DNA of 64,000 nucleotides, taken from positions 62,001 through 126,000 of the forward strand of contig JAKFEW010000139.1 in NCBI GenBank assembly GCA_036675505.1, given 5' to 3'. Positions within the stretch are counted from its first letter, which is position 1, and every line of letters begins with the position of its first letter. The notes under the pieces are model-generated. The model ran no database searches, had not been told where the DNA came from, and saw nothing but the letters and a program-made list of their open reading frames with translations. The translations under genes and the position numbers were made by a program. The stretch comes from JAKFEW01 sp036675505 (GTDB taxonomy: Bacteria; Cyanobacteriota; Sericytochromatia; S15B-MN24; JAQBPE01). Below, in pieces: positions 36,796 to 45,132 of the stretch.

Positions 36796-38343
36796 TCAGG
36801 GCGCGGCGTCCAGCGTGGCGGGCGCCACGGCCCGCCTGGCGTCCAGGCGGCCCTCGCCGAACCAGGGGTCGCGGCCGGGCACGCCGAGGTCGGTGACGGC
36901 ACGCAGCAGGCGCTGGCGGACGCCTTCCGCGAACGCGGCGTTCGTCCGCAGGTGGTCCTTGTCGTAGCGCGCCACGATGAGCGCGGCCACGCCGGCGACG
37001 TACGGGCTCGCCATCGACGTGCCGGACTCGTAGGCGTACTCGAGTTCCATCTGGGTGTTCGCGCGCGGCGAGGTCGAGTAGATGTCCTCGCCGGGGGCGA
37101 CGAGGTCGACGCGCGCGCCGTGGTTGGAGAACGGGCTCACGTCTTCCCAGAACAAGTAGGTGTTCGAGCTGCCCACGGCCAAGACGCCCGGCGTGTTCGC
37201 GGGCGCATCCACGCTCTCGTAGCCCGCGTTGCCCGAGGCCGCGCAGACCACCACGCCGGCGGCGCTGGCCTCGGCGATCGCCTCGGTCCAGAGCGCCGAC
37301 ACCGAGCCGGTCGCGCTGCCGAGGCTCAGGTTCACGACGCGCACCCGATCGCCGTTGTCGGGCGCCGGCCGCCAGCGGACCGCGTGCAGGAAGCCCGCGA
37401 GGATGTCGAACTCGTCGCCGTCGCCGGTGTCGTCGAGCACCTTCACCGGCAGCACCTTCACGCCCCAGGCCACGCCCGCCACGCCGGCGTCGTTGCCGCC
37501 TGTGGCCGCCGCGATGCCCGTGACGTGGGTGCCGTGGCCATCGGTGTCGGTCACGTCGGCCTCGCCGCCGTCGTTGGTGAAGTTGCGCGGCGTGACCACG
37601 CGGCCGGCGAACTCCGGGTGGCCGACGTCGAGGCCGGTGTCGAGGACGGCGACGACGATGCGCCGCTGGTCGGCCACCGGCACGAGCTCCCAGGCGCCGA
37701 GCGTGTTGCCGCGATCGGGACGGTGGGCCCACTGGAAGCCGAAGAACGGGTCGGGCTGGGTGAAATCGAAATCCTGGCGGTGGCGCCGCGGCTCGGGCAG
37801 CGCCTGGGTGACGCCCGGGATGCCTGCGAGGCGGGCCTGGACGGCGGCGGCGTCGAGGCCTGCCGGCGGGTCGACGCGCAGCAGCACGCGGCCGCCGAGG
37901 TTGAGCTCACCGCGCACGCGGAAGCCCGCGAGCGCGAGGTCCGCGAGCACCGGGGCGGTGGCGGCGCCTGTGGCGAGGCGCAACATCCAGGCGCCGGTGG
38001 TGAGCTGGCCGGCCGCGAGCGGCACGGCGCGCCCAGGGAGCGGGGCGCCACTCTCCGCGGGCGCTGGCGAAGTGGACGTTGCCGGGGCCGGCATCGGAGC
38101 GCGTGTCGAGGCGATGGGCAGCGGCCGCGGGCCACTGCCGGCGCGCGGCAGGGCGGGGGGCAAGGCCGGCGTGGCGGTGGGGGTGCCCGGCGCGCCGCTG
38201 GGCGGCACCGGGGTCGCGACGGGTTGCGCGGATTCTACGACGCCCGGGGCCGCTGGCCCGACCATGACGCCCCTAGCAGCCTGCGGCGCCTGGCAGGCCG
38301 CGAGGAGCAGGGCGATTGGAACCAGGTAAGCACGGGCGGTCAT
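36796..38343 (-). CDS. Subtilisin-like (S8) serine protease lipoprotein
   Basis: The 515-residue product begins with a lipoprotein signal (IALLLAAC, Cys16) and a Pro/Ala/Thr-rich tether to about residue 110. An inhibitor-I9-like prodomain follows (MLRLATGAATAPVLADLALAG). The catalytic triad is clear: Asp in VVAVLDTGLD, His in GHGTHVTGIAA and Ser in GTSMASPYVAG, with oxyanion Asn in AASGNAGY. It should be an active, surface- or periplasm-tethered protease. Its start overlaps the stop of the upstream Kelch-like gene by 4 bases, and the tRNA pair lies 53 bases downstream. Confidence 0.92.
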   Translation of the reverse strand: MTARAYLVPIALLLAACQAPQAARGVMVGPAAPGVVESAQPVATPVPPSGAPGTPTATPALPPALPRAGSGPRPLPIASTRAPMPAPATSTSPAPAESGAPLPGRAVPLAAGQLTTGAWMLRLATGAATAPVLADLALAGFRVRGELNLGGRVLLRVDPPAGLDAAAVQARLAGIPGVTQALPEPRRHRQDFDFTQPDPFFGFQWAHRPDRGNTLGAWELVPVADQRRIVVAVLDTGLDVGHPEFAGRVVTPRNFTNDGGEADVTDTDGHGTHVTGIAAATGGNDAGVAGVAWGVKVLPVKVLDDTGDGDEFDILAGFLHAVRWRPAPDNGDRVRVVNLSLGSATGSVSALWTEAIAEASAAGVVVCAASGNAGYESVDAPANTPGVLAVGSSNTYLFWEDVSPFSNHGARVDLVAPGEDIYSTSPRANTQMELEYAYESGTSMASPYVAGVAALIVARYDKDHLRTNAAFAEGVRQRLLRAVTDLGVPGRDPWFGEGRLDARRAVAPATLDAAP

Positions 38344-39584
38344 GGGCGGTAGACCTCCACAACCGTCGAGGGCTGGCCATCGCCCCCGCGGCCGCCGATC
38401 GCCCAGAGCCGGCCGTCGAAGGCCGCCAGGCCTAACAGCGCGCGCGGCGTGGGCAGGCTCGCGAGCGGGCGCCAGCGCGGCGGCTGGACGCTGCGATCCA
38501 GCACCAGCACCGTGTCCACCAGGCCGCCACCGGTGCCCACGCCGCCCACCACGAAGAGCCGGCCGTCCACCACCGCCGCCGCGCCCGAGTGGCGCGCCTC
38601 GGGCAGGGCCGGCGGTGGGTCGGCCAGGCCGTCGTCGGTGGCGCGCCAGGTGTTCGCGGCGGGGTCGTAGACCATCACGCCGGTGCGCGCCACCAGCTCG
38701 CCCAGGCGCGTGAACTCGAAGCCGCCGATCACCCAGAGCTTGCCGTCCAGCACGGCGGACGCGGCGCCGGCCACGGCCGTCGGCATCTTCAGGCCCTCGG
38801 TCACGCCGCCAGTGGCGACCACGAGTCGCTGGACCCCATCGGTCGGGCCGTCTGACGCGAGGCCGCCGGCTACCACGAGGGTGCCGTCGATCTGGCCGCC
38901 GGCGGCCGCCTTGACCGGGACCGCGAGCGTCGCGACGCGGTCGATGAAGCCCTGGGCGCCGTAGCGCGCCACCGTGCCCGTGAGGCCGCCATCCGCGCCG
39001 CCGGCGGTGAGGAGGGTCGTCCCGGTGACGGCGGCGGCCATCAGCGAGATGCCGTTGTCGAGGAACGTGTTCGTCGAGAGGTGCGGGTCATGGCCTTCGG
39101 CGAGGCGCCAGGCCGCCCCGGTGCCCTCCGCGGCGCCCAGCGTCTCCAGCGACGGCCGCGGCGCGCCCTCGATCGCCATCAGGGCACCGGCCAGGACCCC
39201 CGCGACGAGGCCGGCGCGGGGCCGGCGCAGCGTGGGGCCCGGCAGCCAGGTGTCGGACGGCTGCAGGCCGGCGGTGAGCGCGAGGCTCGGCGTGGGGGTC
39301 GCGGCCGGCTGCGGGGTCGGCCCGCCCACCGCCCCGCCGGGGCCAGTGGGCGAGGGCACGGGGGCCGGCGTGGACGGCGGCAGCGGCGGGTTCACGTCGC
39401 GCGGCGGCGTGGCCGCGATGCTCGGCCGGGGCGCCGGCGTGGGCGACTTCCTGGCCACGACGAGCGTGCGGGATGGGGGCGCGGAGCTCGTGAGCACGAG
39501 CGAAGGCGACGTCTCGGGCTTGCCCTGGCACGCGAGCAGCGCGGTGGCGCCGGCGAGCGCCAGCGCGGGCCAGGGCCGCTTCAT
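38340..39584 (-). CDS. Kelch-like beta-propeller lipoprotein 1
   Basis: The 414-residue product has a lipoprotein signal (GATALLAC) and a long Pro/Thr/Ser-rich tether (about 20-110). A propeller then follows with Kelch-type blades: GKLWVIGGFEF, GRLFVVGGVGTGGGL, and GRLWAIGGRGGDG, each with di-glycine and a spaced Tyr/Trp (VMVYDPAANTWRA). Kelch propellers bind proteins or sugars; some are galactose-oxidase-like, but no copper ligands are evident. ATG 39584 overlaps the stop of Kelch gene 2 by 4 bases. Confidence 0.82.
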   Translation of the reverse strand: MKRPWPALALAGATALLACQGKPETSPSLVLTSSAPPSRTLVVARKSPTPAPRPSIAATPPRDVNPPLPPSTPAPVPSPTGPGGAVGGPTPQPAATPTPSLALTAGLQPSDTWLPGPTLRRPRAGLVAGVLAGALMAIEGAPRPSLETLGAAEGTGAAWRLAEGHDPHLSTNTFLDNGISLMAAAVTGTTLLTAGGADGGLTGTVARYGAQGFIDRVATLAVPVKAAAGGQIDGTLVVAGGLASDGPTDGVQRLVVATGGVTEGLKMPTAVAGAASAVLDGKLWVIGGFEFTRLGELVARTGVMVYDPAANTWRATDDGLADPPPALPEARHSGAAAVVDGRLFVVGGVGTGGGLVDTVLVLDRSVQPPRWRPLASLPTPRALLGLAAFDGRLWAIGGRGGDGQPSTVVEVYRP

Positions 39585-41428
39585 GGCGTGAACGCCTCCA
39601 CGTCGTCGACCGCGAGCTGGCTGAACGGGTCGGCGCCGAGCAGGCCGCCCACGACCACGACCTTGCCGTCCACCAGGCCGGCGCCGGCGTAGGCGCGCGG
39701 GCGCTGGAGCGGCGGCCGCAGGGACCACGCATTCGTGGCCGGATCGTACACCTCCACGGCGCCCGTCAGCGCGCCGTCGCGCGTGACGCCGCCGATCACC
39801 CAGATGCGGCCGTTCGCGACCACGGCCACCGCCGCGGCGCGCGGCGTCGGCAGCGGCGCGAGGTCGCGGAAGCCAACGTCGGCGCCGGGCTTCCAGCCCG
39901 AGACGGTGGTGGTGGGCTGGATCACCCCGGCCGGCTGCTCGGCGGCGAGGCCAGCGTCGCCGAAGCCGCCGAAGAGGTACCAGGTCTCGCCGACCACGGC
40001 ACTCGCCATGCAGACGCGGTGCGGCGTGAGGGCCGGCCCGCCGGCCACCGCCCAGGTGTTCGCGGCGATGTCGTAGGCCATGGTGGCGACCGAGGCCGAG
40101 CTGTCGGCCAGGTTGCCGCCGGTGAGGTAGATCTTGCCGCCGATCGCGGCCGCCGACGCGGCGAAGAGCCCGGCCCCGCCCGGCAGGCCGGCCCGCGCGG
40201 CGATGCTGCCGTTGCCGGTCGGGTCGTACATCCAGCCGTCGGCGGAGACGCCCGCGTCGTCGAGGCCACCGAACCAGTAGAGGCGGTTGCCGGCCACCGC
40301 GGTCGCGGGCGCGGCGATCGCCTTGGTGAGCGGCAGCGGCGGCACCTGCGGCGAGATCGGCCAGCGCACGATCACCTCGGACGCGGCCGCGCCAACCGGC
40401 TCCGGGCCGGGGGCCGCCGCCGTCGAGCCGCCCACCAGGGCCAGGGCCTGCTTGCCGTCCTGCAACGTCACGACGCCGGCACCGGCGGCGCCGAGCGGGG
40501 CCGGCAGCCGCTCGAGCGCCGCAGGGGCGCCGAAGCCGATCGCCGCCCGCACGTCGGCGCCGGCGGTCACGGTGATGCGGGTGCTGACAGGGGCGAGCCC
40601 GGCCTGGTCCGGCACCACGGTCATCGTCCAGGTGCCGGGCGCGACCGGACCGAGGATCGCGGGCTTGCCCTCGACGGGCGTCGCGACCGAGGCCGGGTCG
40701 TCGAGCGTGACGGTGGCCGTGGCGCCGGGCGGCCAGGCGGCTGGCGCGAGCACGATGCGGCCGGCGCGCTGCAAGTAGCTGGCCTGCGGAAGGGGGACGG
40801 CGCCGTTCGCGGCGTGGAGGTCCGCGGCGATCGCCGCCGCGTCGAGCAGCCCCGGAGCGGGCGCCCGCAGCTCGCGCGCGAACCGCGGGATCGCGACGTC
40901 GAGGGCCGCCCAGTCGACCTTTTCGCTCACATGGGTGCCCGCCGCCAGGTCCTTCGCACCGAGCGCTTCCACCACGAGGCCGGCGACGGTGGTCATGGGC
41001 GTGATCGGCATGGTGGTGGGTCCCGGGCCGATCTTCCCGATCGCCATGTGCACCACGCCCGGGATCGGCTGGCCGGTGGCGTCGAGGCCGACGACCTTGA
41101 CCAACATGCGCTCGCCGACCGGGACGTCGCCGAGGGTCACGAGCGTGCCGCTCGGGGCGAGTTCCTGGGTGACGTCGGTGAGCGGCGCGAGGTTGGGTCC
41201 GGCGATCGTGATGTGGGCCTTGCGCGGGACGACGCGGGCGGCGAGCAGGCGGCGGGGGCCGACGCCCCAGAGGGCCGTGAGGTCGAGGGCGAGCGACGCG
41301 GCGGCGGTGTTGAGGGCCACGGGAGCCGCGGGTACCGCAGCGAGGAGGAGGGCGGCATGGGGCGTGCAGGCCGCCAGCAAGAGCGAGGCGACCAGGCTGA
41401 TGCAGGTTGGCAGAGGGGGCCGCGGCAC
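39581..41428 (-). CDS. Kelch-like beta-propeller lipoprotein 2 with N-terminal beta domains
   Basis: The 615-residue product has a lipobox (ASLLLAAC). Two beta-sandwich-like parts follow (KAHITIAGPNLAPLTDV and ATVTLDDPASVATPVEGK). The C-terminal half is a Kelch-like propeller: NRLYWFGGLDD, GKIYLTGGNLADS, ETWYLFGGFGDAG, GRIWVIGGVTRDG, GKVVVVGGLLGAD. It heads the three-gene operon. The start is GTG 41428 with no good ribosome site, so the exact N-terminus is uncertain. The function is unknown; outer-surface binding or assembly with the protease is a reasonable guess. Confidence 0.8.
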   Translation of the reverse strand: MPRPPLPTCISLVASLLLAACTPHAALLLAAVPAAPVALNTAAASLALDLTALWGVGPRRLLAARVVPRKAHITIAGPNLAPLTDVTQELAPSGTLVTLGDVPVGERMLVKVVGLDATGQPIPGVVHMAIGKIGPGPTTMPITPMTTVAGLVVEALGAKDLAAGTHVSEKVDWAALDVAIPRFARELRAPAPGLLDAAAIAADLHAANGAVPLPQASYLQRAGRIVLAPAAWPPGATATVTLDDPASVATPVEGKPAILGPVAPGTWTMTVVPDQAGLAPVSTRITVTAGADVRAAIGFGAPAALERLPAPLGAAGAGVVTLQDGKQALALVGGSTAAAPGPEPVGAAASEVIVRWPISPQVPPLPLTKAIAAPATAVAGNRLYWFGGLDDAGVSADGWMYDPTGNGSIAARAGLPGGAGLFAASAAAIGGKIYLTGGNLADSSASVATMAYDIAANTWAVAGGPALTPHRVCMASAVVGETWYLFGGFGDAGLAAEQPAGVIQPTTTVSGWKPGADVGFRDLAPLPTPRAAAVAVVANGRIWVIGGVTRDGALTGAVEVYDPATNAWSLRPPLQRPRAYAGAGLVDGKVVVVGGLLGADPFSQLAVDDVEAFTP

Positions 41429-41772
41429 GTCATGGCTATCGTACCCGTAGCCCCGGCGCCGTCACGTGACGGCGGAACTCCGGTCGCCTGCCGGGCGGTG
41501 GGGAAGCGGCCCGGCAGGGTGGCTCGCGGCCTTGTGAGGTCGGCCGCCTCATCGGGTCCACCAGGCCGGGGGCGAGGGGGCCCGTGCAGCGAGCCTTGGG
41601 AGTCGGGGTGACCGCGATAGCGGTCAGGGCCCCCGACTAACTCAGCGAGCGGAAAGGGTCCCCGACCCCCCGGCCGTCATCCGAAGGGGGAACCCAACGA
41701 GGCACCTGGCGTGCCACGAGGCCCCCTCACCGCCCTGCGGGCACCTCCCCCGCCGGGGAGAGGGAAAGGGTG
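41429..41772. other. Intergenic region with palindrome, hairpin and REP-like block
   Basis: No gene is supported in this 344-base gap between the Kelch operon and galK. It contains a perfect 18-nt palindrome CGCCGTCACGTGACGGCG (41457-41474) 29 bases upstream of the Kelch operon start, and a hairpin TGACCGC-GATA-GCGGTCA (41609-41626). A C/G-rich block at about 41718-41774 ends in GGGAAAGGGTGCT. I saw no riboswitch that I can name. Confidence 0.6.
41457..41474. promoter_or_regulatory. 18-nt perfect palindrome upstream of the Kelch operon
   Basis: CGCCGTCACGTGACGGCG is fully self-complementary with no spacer, centred on CACGTG. It lies 29 bases upstream of the GTG start of Kelch gene 2, a position suited to a dimeric repressor or activator. 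Confidence 0.55.
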
Positions 41773-42999
41773 CTAGAGGCCGGCGCGTTTCATGGGGCTG
41801 TCGATCACGCTCGCGCCCCCGGCTGCCTTGCAAACCCACGTCGTGGGGGTCTTGCCGGTTTCCTTCTCGTAAGCCGGCAGCACCTGCTTCTTGAACTCCG
41901 CCACCGCCGCCTCCGGCATCAGCGCCACGGCACAGCCGCCGAAGCCGGCGCCGGTCATGCGGGCGCCGATCGTGGCCTTGAAGCCCCTGGCGAGGCGCAC
42001 GAAAGCGTCGAGCTCGGGGCAGCTCACCTCGAAGTCGTCGCGCAGCGAGTCGTGGGAGGCGTACATGAGCTTGCCGAACGCCGCGACGTCGTCCCGCCCC
42101 AGGGCCTCGACGGCCTCGAGCACGCGCTCGTTCTCGCTCACGACGTGGCGGGCGCGCTTGAAGACGACCTCCGAGAGCGCCTTCTCGTTCTTCTTGAGCT
42201 CGGCCAGCGTGACGTCGCGCAGCGCCTTCATCTCCGGCCGCTTGAGCTTCTTGGCCAAAATCCCCACGGCTTCCTCGCACTCGCGGCGGCGATCGTTGTA
42301 GGCGCTGTCGACCAGGCCGCGCTGCACGCCGCTGTGGGTGATCACGATGGCGAGGCCGCGCTCCTTGAGGCGCAGCGGCACCGCGCGCGAGGCCAGCGTG
42401 CGGCAGTCGATCAGCAGCGCGGCGTCCTCGCGGCCCATCGCCGAGATGAACTGGTCCATGATGCCGCACTGCACGCCGATGAAGCGGTTCTCGGCCTTCT
42501 GCGCGAGCGTGGCCAGCTGCTTGGGCGAGATGCCGGTCGCCATCATCTCGTTCACGAGCGTGCCCACCGCGACCTCGTAGGCGGCGGAGGACGAAAGGCC
42601 GGCACCCTGCGGCACATCGCCCGAGATGACCGCCTCGAAGGCGCGCACCTTGAAGGCGCAGGCCTGCCAGATGCTCAGCATGCCGCGCATGTAATCGGAC
42701 CACGGCTCGGCCTTGCTCTTCTCGATCTTGGTGAGCGAGAAGATGTCCGAGGCGTTGTTGTCGAGCGAGTACACGTGGACGTTGAGGTCCTTGCGGTCGG
42801 CCTTCGGCGTGGCTGCGATCAGCATCTCGCGGTCGATCGCCGCCGGGAACACGAACCCGTCGTTGTAGTCCGTGTGCTCGCCGATCAGGTTCACGCGGCC
42901 GGGGGCGCGCACGATGTACTCCGGCTCCTTGCCGAACTGGCGCTTGAACGCCTCGACAAGGGCTGTGACGCGTTCCCCGGTGGCCTGGGCGGTGCTCAT
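41773..42999 (-). CDS. galK: Galactokinase
   Basis: GalK phosphorylates alpha-D-galactose at C1 in the Leloir pathway. The 408-residue GHMP kinase has the galactose signature APGRVNLIGEHTDYNDGFVFP, the phosphate loop PQGAGLSSSAAYEVAVG and the third motif GARMTGAGFGGCAVAL. ATG 42999 overlaps the galT stop by 4 bases. The gene order galE-galT-galK is conserved, and the 3' end is followed by the REP-like block. Confidence 0.96.
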   Translation of the reverse strand: MSTAQATGERVTALVEAFKRQFGKEPEYIVRAPGRVNLIGEHTDYNDGFVFPAAIDREMLIAATPKADRKDLNVHVYSLDNNASDIFSLTKIEKSKAEPWSDYMRGMLSIWQACAFKVRAFEAVISGDVPQGAGLSSSAAYEVAVGTLVNEMMATGISPKQLATLAQKAENRFIGVQCGIMDQFISAMGREDAALLIDCRTLASRAVPLRLKERGLAIVITHSGVQRGLVDSAYNDRRRECEEAVGILAKKLKRPEMKALRDVTLAELKKNEKALSEVVFKRARHVVSENERVLEAVEALGRDDVAAFGKLMYASHDSLRDDFEVSCPELDAFVRLARGFKATIGARMTGAGFGGCAVALMPEAAVAEFKKQVLPAYEKETGKTPTTWVCKAAGGASVIDSPMKRAGL

Positions 43000-43985
43000 C
43001 GCGCGATCTCCAACAAAGGCTCGACGGCGCGCAGCTCCGCCGCCTTGTCCTCCGGCAACGTGTCGTTGATGAAGGTGCCCGCGCCGGACTCGCAGCCGGC
43101 CAGGTACTTCAGCTTCTCCTGGGTACGCAGCGGGGGATAGAACTCCACCCGGAAGTGGCTGCCCGGGCGGACGACGCCGTCGGTCGGCGCCTGCTGCATC
43201 ACCATCATGTACGGCATCGAGATGCCCCACAAGTTGTCGAACTTGCGCAGCACCGTCGCCAACACCTGCGCGAAATCGCGCTCGTCCTCGGGCCCGAAGG
43301 CCGAGAGCGACGGCACGTGGCCCTTCGCGTACAGGTGCAGCTCATAGGGGTAGCGCGCGTAGAAGGGGATGATCGCGACGAAGCGCGCGTTCTCGGCCAC
43401 AATCCGCCGTCCGTCGGTGAGCTCGTCGGCCAGCACGTCGCAATGCAGGCAGCGGCCGGTCTGCGCGAAATGCTCGGTCTCGCTCGCGATCGACCGCTCG
43501 ATGCGCGGCGGCAGGTACGAGAAGGCGTAGATCTGCCCATGCGGGTGGTGCAGCGTCACGCCGATCGCGGTGCCCTTGTTCTCGAAGATGAAGACGTAGT
43601 CGATCTCGGGCTTCGACCCCAGGTCCTCGTACCGATCGCGCCAGACGCGGGTGAGCCGGACGAGATCCGCCTCGGACGCGCCGGCCAGCGTGGCGCCATG
43701 GTTCTGGCTGTAGAGCACGACCTCGCACGCCCCGGTCGAGGGGCGCACGGGGAACAGGTCGGTGCCGGCCACCGCGGGCGCTTGCGGATCGAGCCGGAAG
43801 CTCGGGAACTTGTTCTGGAACACCACCATCTCGTAGGCCGACGCCGGCACCTCGGTGGGAAAGCCGCCGGGCTTGGTGGGGCACAGCGGGCAGTAGTCGG
43901 CCGGCGGCAGGAACGTGCGATCCTGCCGGTGGGTCGCGGTGACGACCCACTCGCGCAAGATCGGGTTCCAGCGCAGCTCGGACAT
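42996..43985 (-). CDS. galT: Galactose-1-phosphate uridylyltransferase
   Basis: GalT exchanges UMP between UDP-glucose and galactose-1-phosphate. The 329-residue protein shows a CPLC zinc pair near the N-terminus, the active-site HHPHGQIYAF with nucleophilic histidine, and CLHCDVLADE. ATG 43985 (MSELRWNPILREWVV) starts 2 bases after the galE stop. The longer frame to 44519 overlaps galE and is rejected. Confidence 0.95.
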   Translation of the reverse strand: MSELRWNPILREWVVTATHRQDRTFLPPADYCPLCPTKPGGFPTEVPASAYEMVVFQNKFPSFRLDPQAPAVAGTDLFPVRPSTGACEVVLYSQNHGATLAGASEADLVRLTRVWRDRYEDLGSKPEIDYVFIFENKGTAIGVTLHHPHGQIYAFSYLPPRIERSIASETEHFAQTGRCLHCDVLADELTDGRRIVAENARFVAIIPFYARYPYELHLYAKGHVPSLSAFGPEDERDFAQVLATVLRKFDNLWGISMPYMMVMQQAPTDGVVRPGSHFRVEFYPPLRTQEKLKYLAGCESGAGTFINDTLPEDKAAELRAVEPLLEIAR

Positions 43986-43987
43986 GC

Positions 43988-44977
43988 TCAGACCTCGGCG
44001 TGCGCGGCGTAGCCGTCCGGATGGCGCTGGTGCCAGCGCCAGGCGTCCGCGATGATCGTGTCGATGTCGCCGAACTGCGGGTTCCAGCCGAGCGCTTCGC
44101 GGATGCGGGCGCTGCTCGCCACGAGCACCGCCGGGTCGCCGGCGCGGCGCGGTTGCACCTGGGCCGGGATCGCGTGGCCGGTGACGCGGCGGGCCGCCTC
44201 GATCACCTGCTTCACCGAGAAGCCCATGCCGTTGCCCAGGTTGAAGGTGCCGCTGCGCTCGTCGAGGATCGAAAGCGCCTTCACATGGGCGTCCGCGAGG
44301 TCCACCACGTGGATGTAGTCGCGCACGCAGGTGCCGTCCGGCGTCGGGTAATCGTCCCCGAAGATGCCGATGTGCGGGCGTTTGCCCTGCGCCACCTGCA
44401 GGATCAACGGGATCAGGTGGGTCTCGGGGTCGTGGTCCTCGCCCGCGCACGCCGTGGCGCCGCAGGCGTTGAAGTAGCGCAGCGTGGCGAAGCGCAGGCC
44501 ATAGGCGCGCTCGTACCACTTGAGCGCCTTCTCGAAGGCCAACTTGCTCTCGCCGTAAGGGTTGGTGGGGTTGTGCGGATCGTCTTCCTCGATCGGCTGC
44601 TTCGCGGGCTCGCCGTACACGGCCGCGGTGGACGAGAACACGAACTTCTTGATGCCGAACTCCAGCATCGTATCGAGCAGGATCAGGCCGTTCGACACGT
44701 TGTTGCGGAAGTACTTGGCGGGCTGGGTCACGGACTCGCCGACCAGCGAGAGCGCCGCGAAGTGCATGACGGCGTCGATCCGGTGCGTGGAGAAGGCGCC
44801 CTCGAGGTCGGCGACATTGCCCATATCGCCCTGGATGAACGGCACGCCTTCCGGGACGGACTCCTTGTGGCCCTTCAACAAGCTGTCGAAGACGACCACC
44901 TCGTGGCCCGCGTCCAGCAGCCGTTCCACGGTGACGGAGCCGATGTACCCGGCGCCGCCGACGACCATGATCTTCAT
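43988..44977 (-). CDS. galE: UDP-glucose 4-epimerase
   Basis: GalE interconverts UDP-galactose and UDP-glucose using bound NAD+. The 329-residue short-chain dehydrogenase has VVGGAGYIGSVTVERLL, FSSTAAVYGEP, the YxxxK catalytic pair in NPYGESKLAF, and NLGNGMGFSVKQVIEAA. It follows the 51-residue ORF with a TAATG overlap. Confidence 0.96.
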   Translation of the reverse strand: MKIMVVGGAGYIGSVTVERLLDAGHEVVVFDSLLKGHKESVPEGVPFIQGDMGNVADLEGAFSTHRIDAVMHFAALSLVGESVTQPAKYFRNNVSNGLILLDTMLEFGIKKFVFSSTAAVYGEPAKQPIEEDDPHNPTNPYGESKLAFEKALKWYERAYGLRFATLRYFNACGATACAGEDHDPETHLIPLILQVAQGKRPHIGIFGDDYPTPDGTCVRDYIHVVDLADAHVKALSILDERSGTFNLGNGMGFSVKQVIEAARRVTGHAIPAQVQPRRAGDPAVLVASSARIREALGWNPQFGDIDTIIADAWRWHQRHPDGYAAHAEV

Positions 44978-45132
44978 TACGCCTCCTTCTCGGGTTCGAC
45001 GGTGCGCGTGAACGTGTAATAAATGATCACGCGGCCGTCTTCCATCTTTTCGACCTGTTTGTGCATGCGCTCTTCGCGCTGCGCCTCGAAGCAGTCTTCG
45101 GCACCTTGGTTCTCGGGGGGCCCAGAGGTCAT
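44977..45132 (-). CDS. 51-residue ORF inside the galactose operon
   Basis: No family recognised. The product is highly charged (DCFEAQREERMHKQVEKMED) and ends in a beta-like RVIIYYTFTRTVEPEKEA. ATG 45132 overlaps the stop of the galM-like gene by 4 bases, and its TAA overlaps the galE ATG. This exact packing on both sides argues that it is a real translated gene. It has no signal peptide or membrane segment. Confidence 0.65.
   Translation of the reverse strand: MTSGPPENQGAEDCFEAQREERMHKQVEKMEDGRVIIYYTFTRTVEPEKEA

Noticed and set aside
41475..41640. Cobalamin or other riboswitch in the Kelch/galK gap
   Set aside because: I looked for the GCCACTG core and conserved boxes of common riboswitches and did not find them. 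Only hairpins remain.
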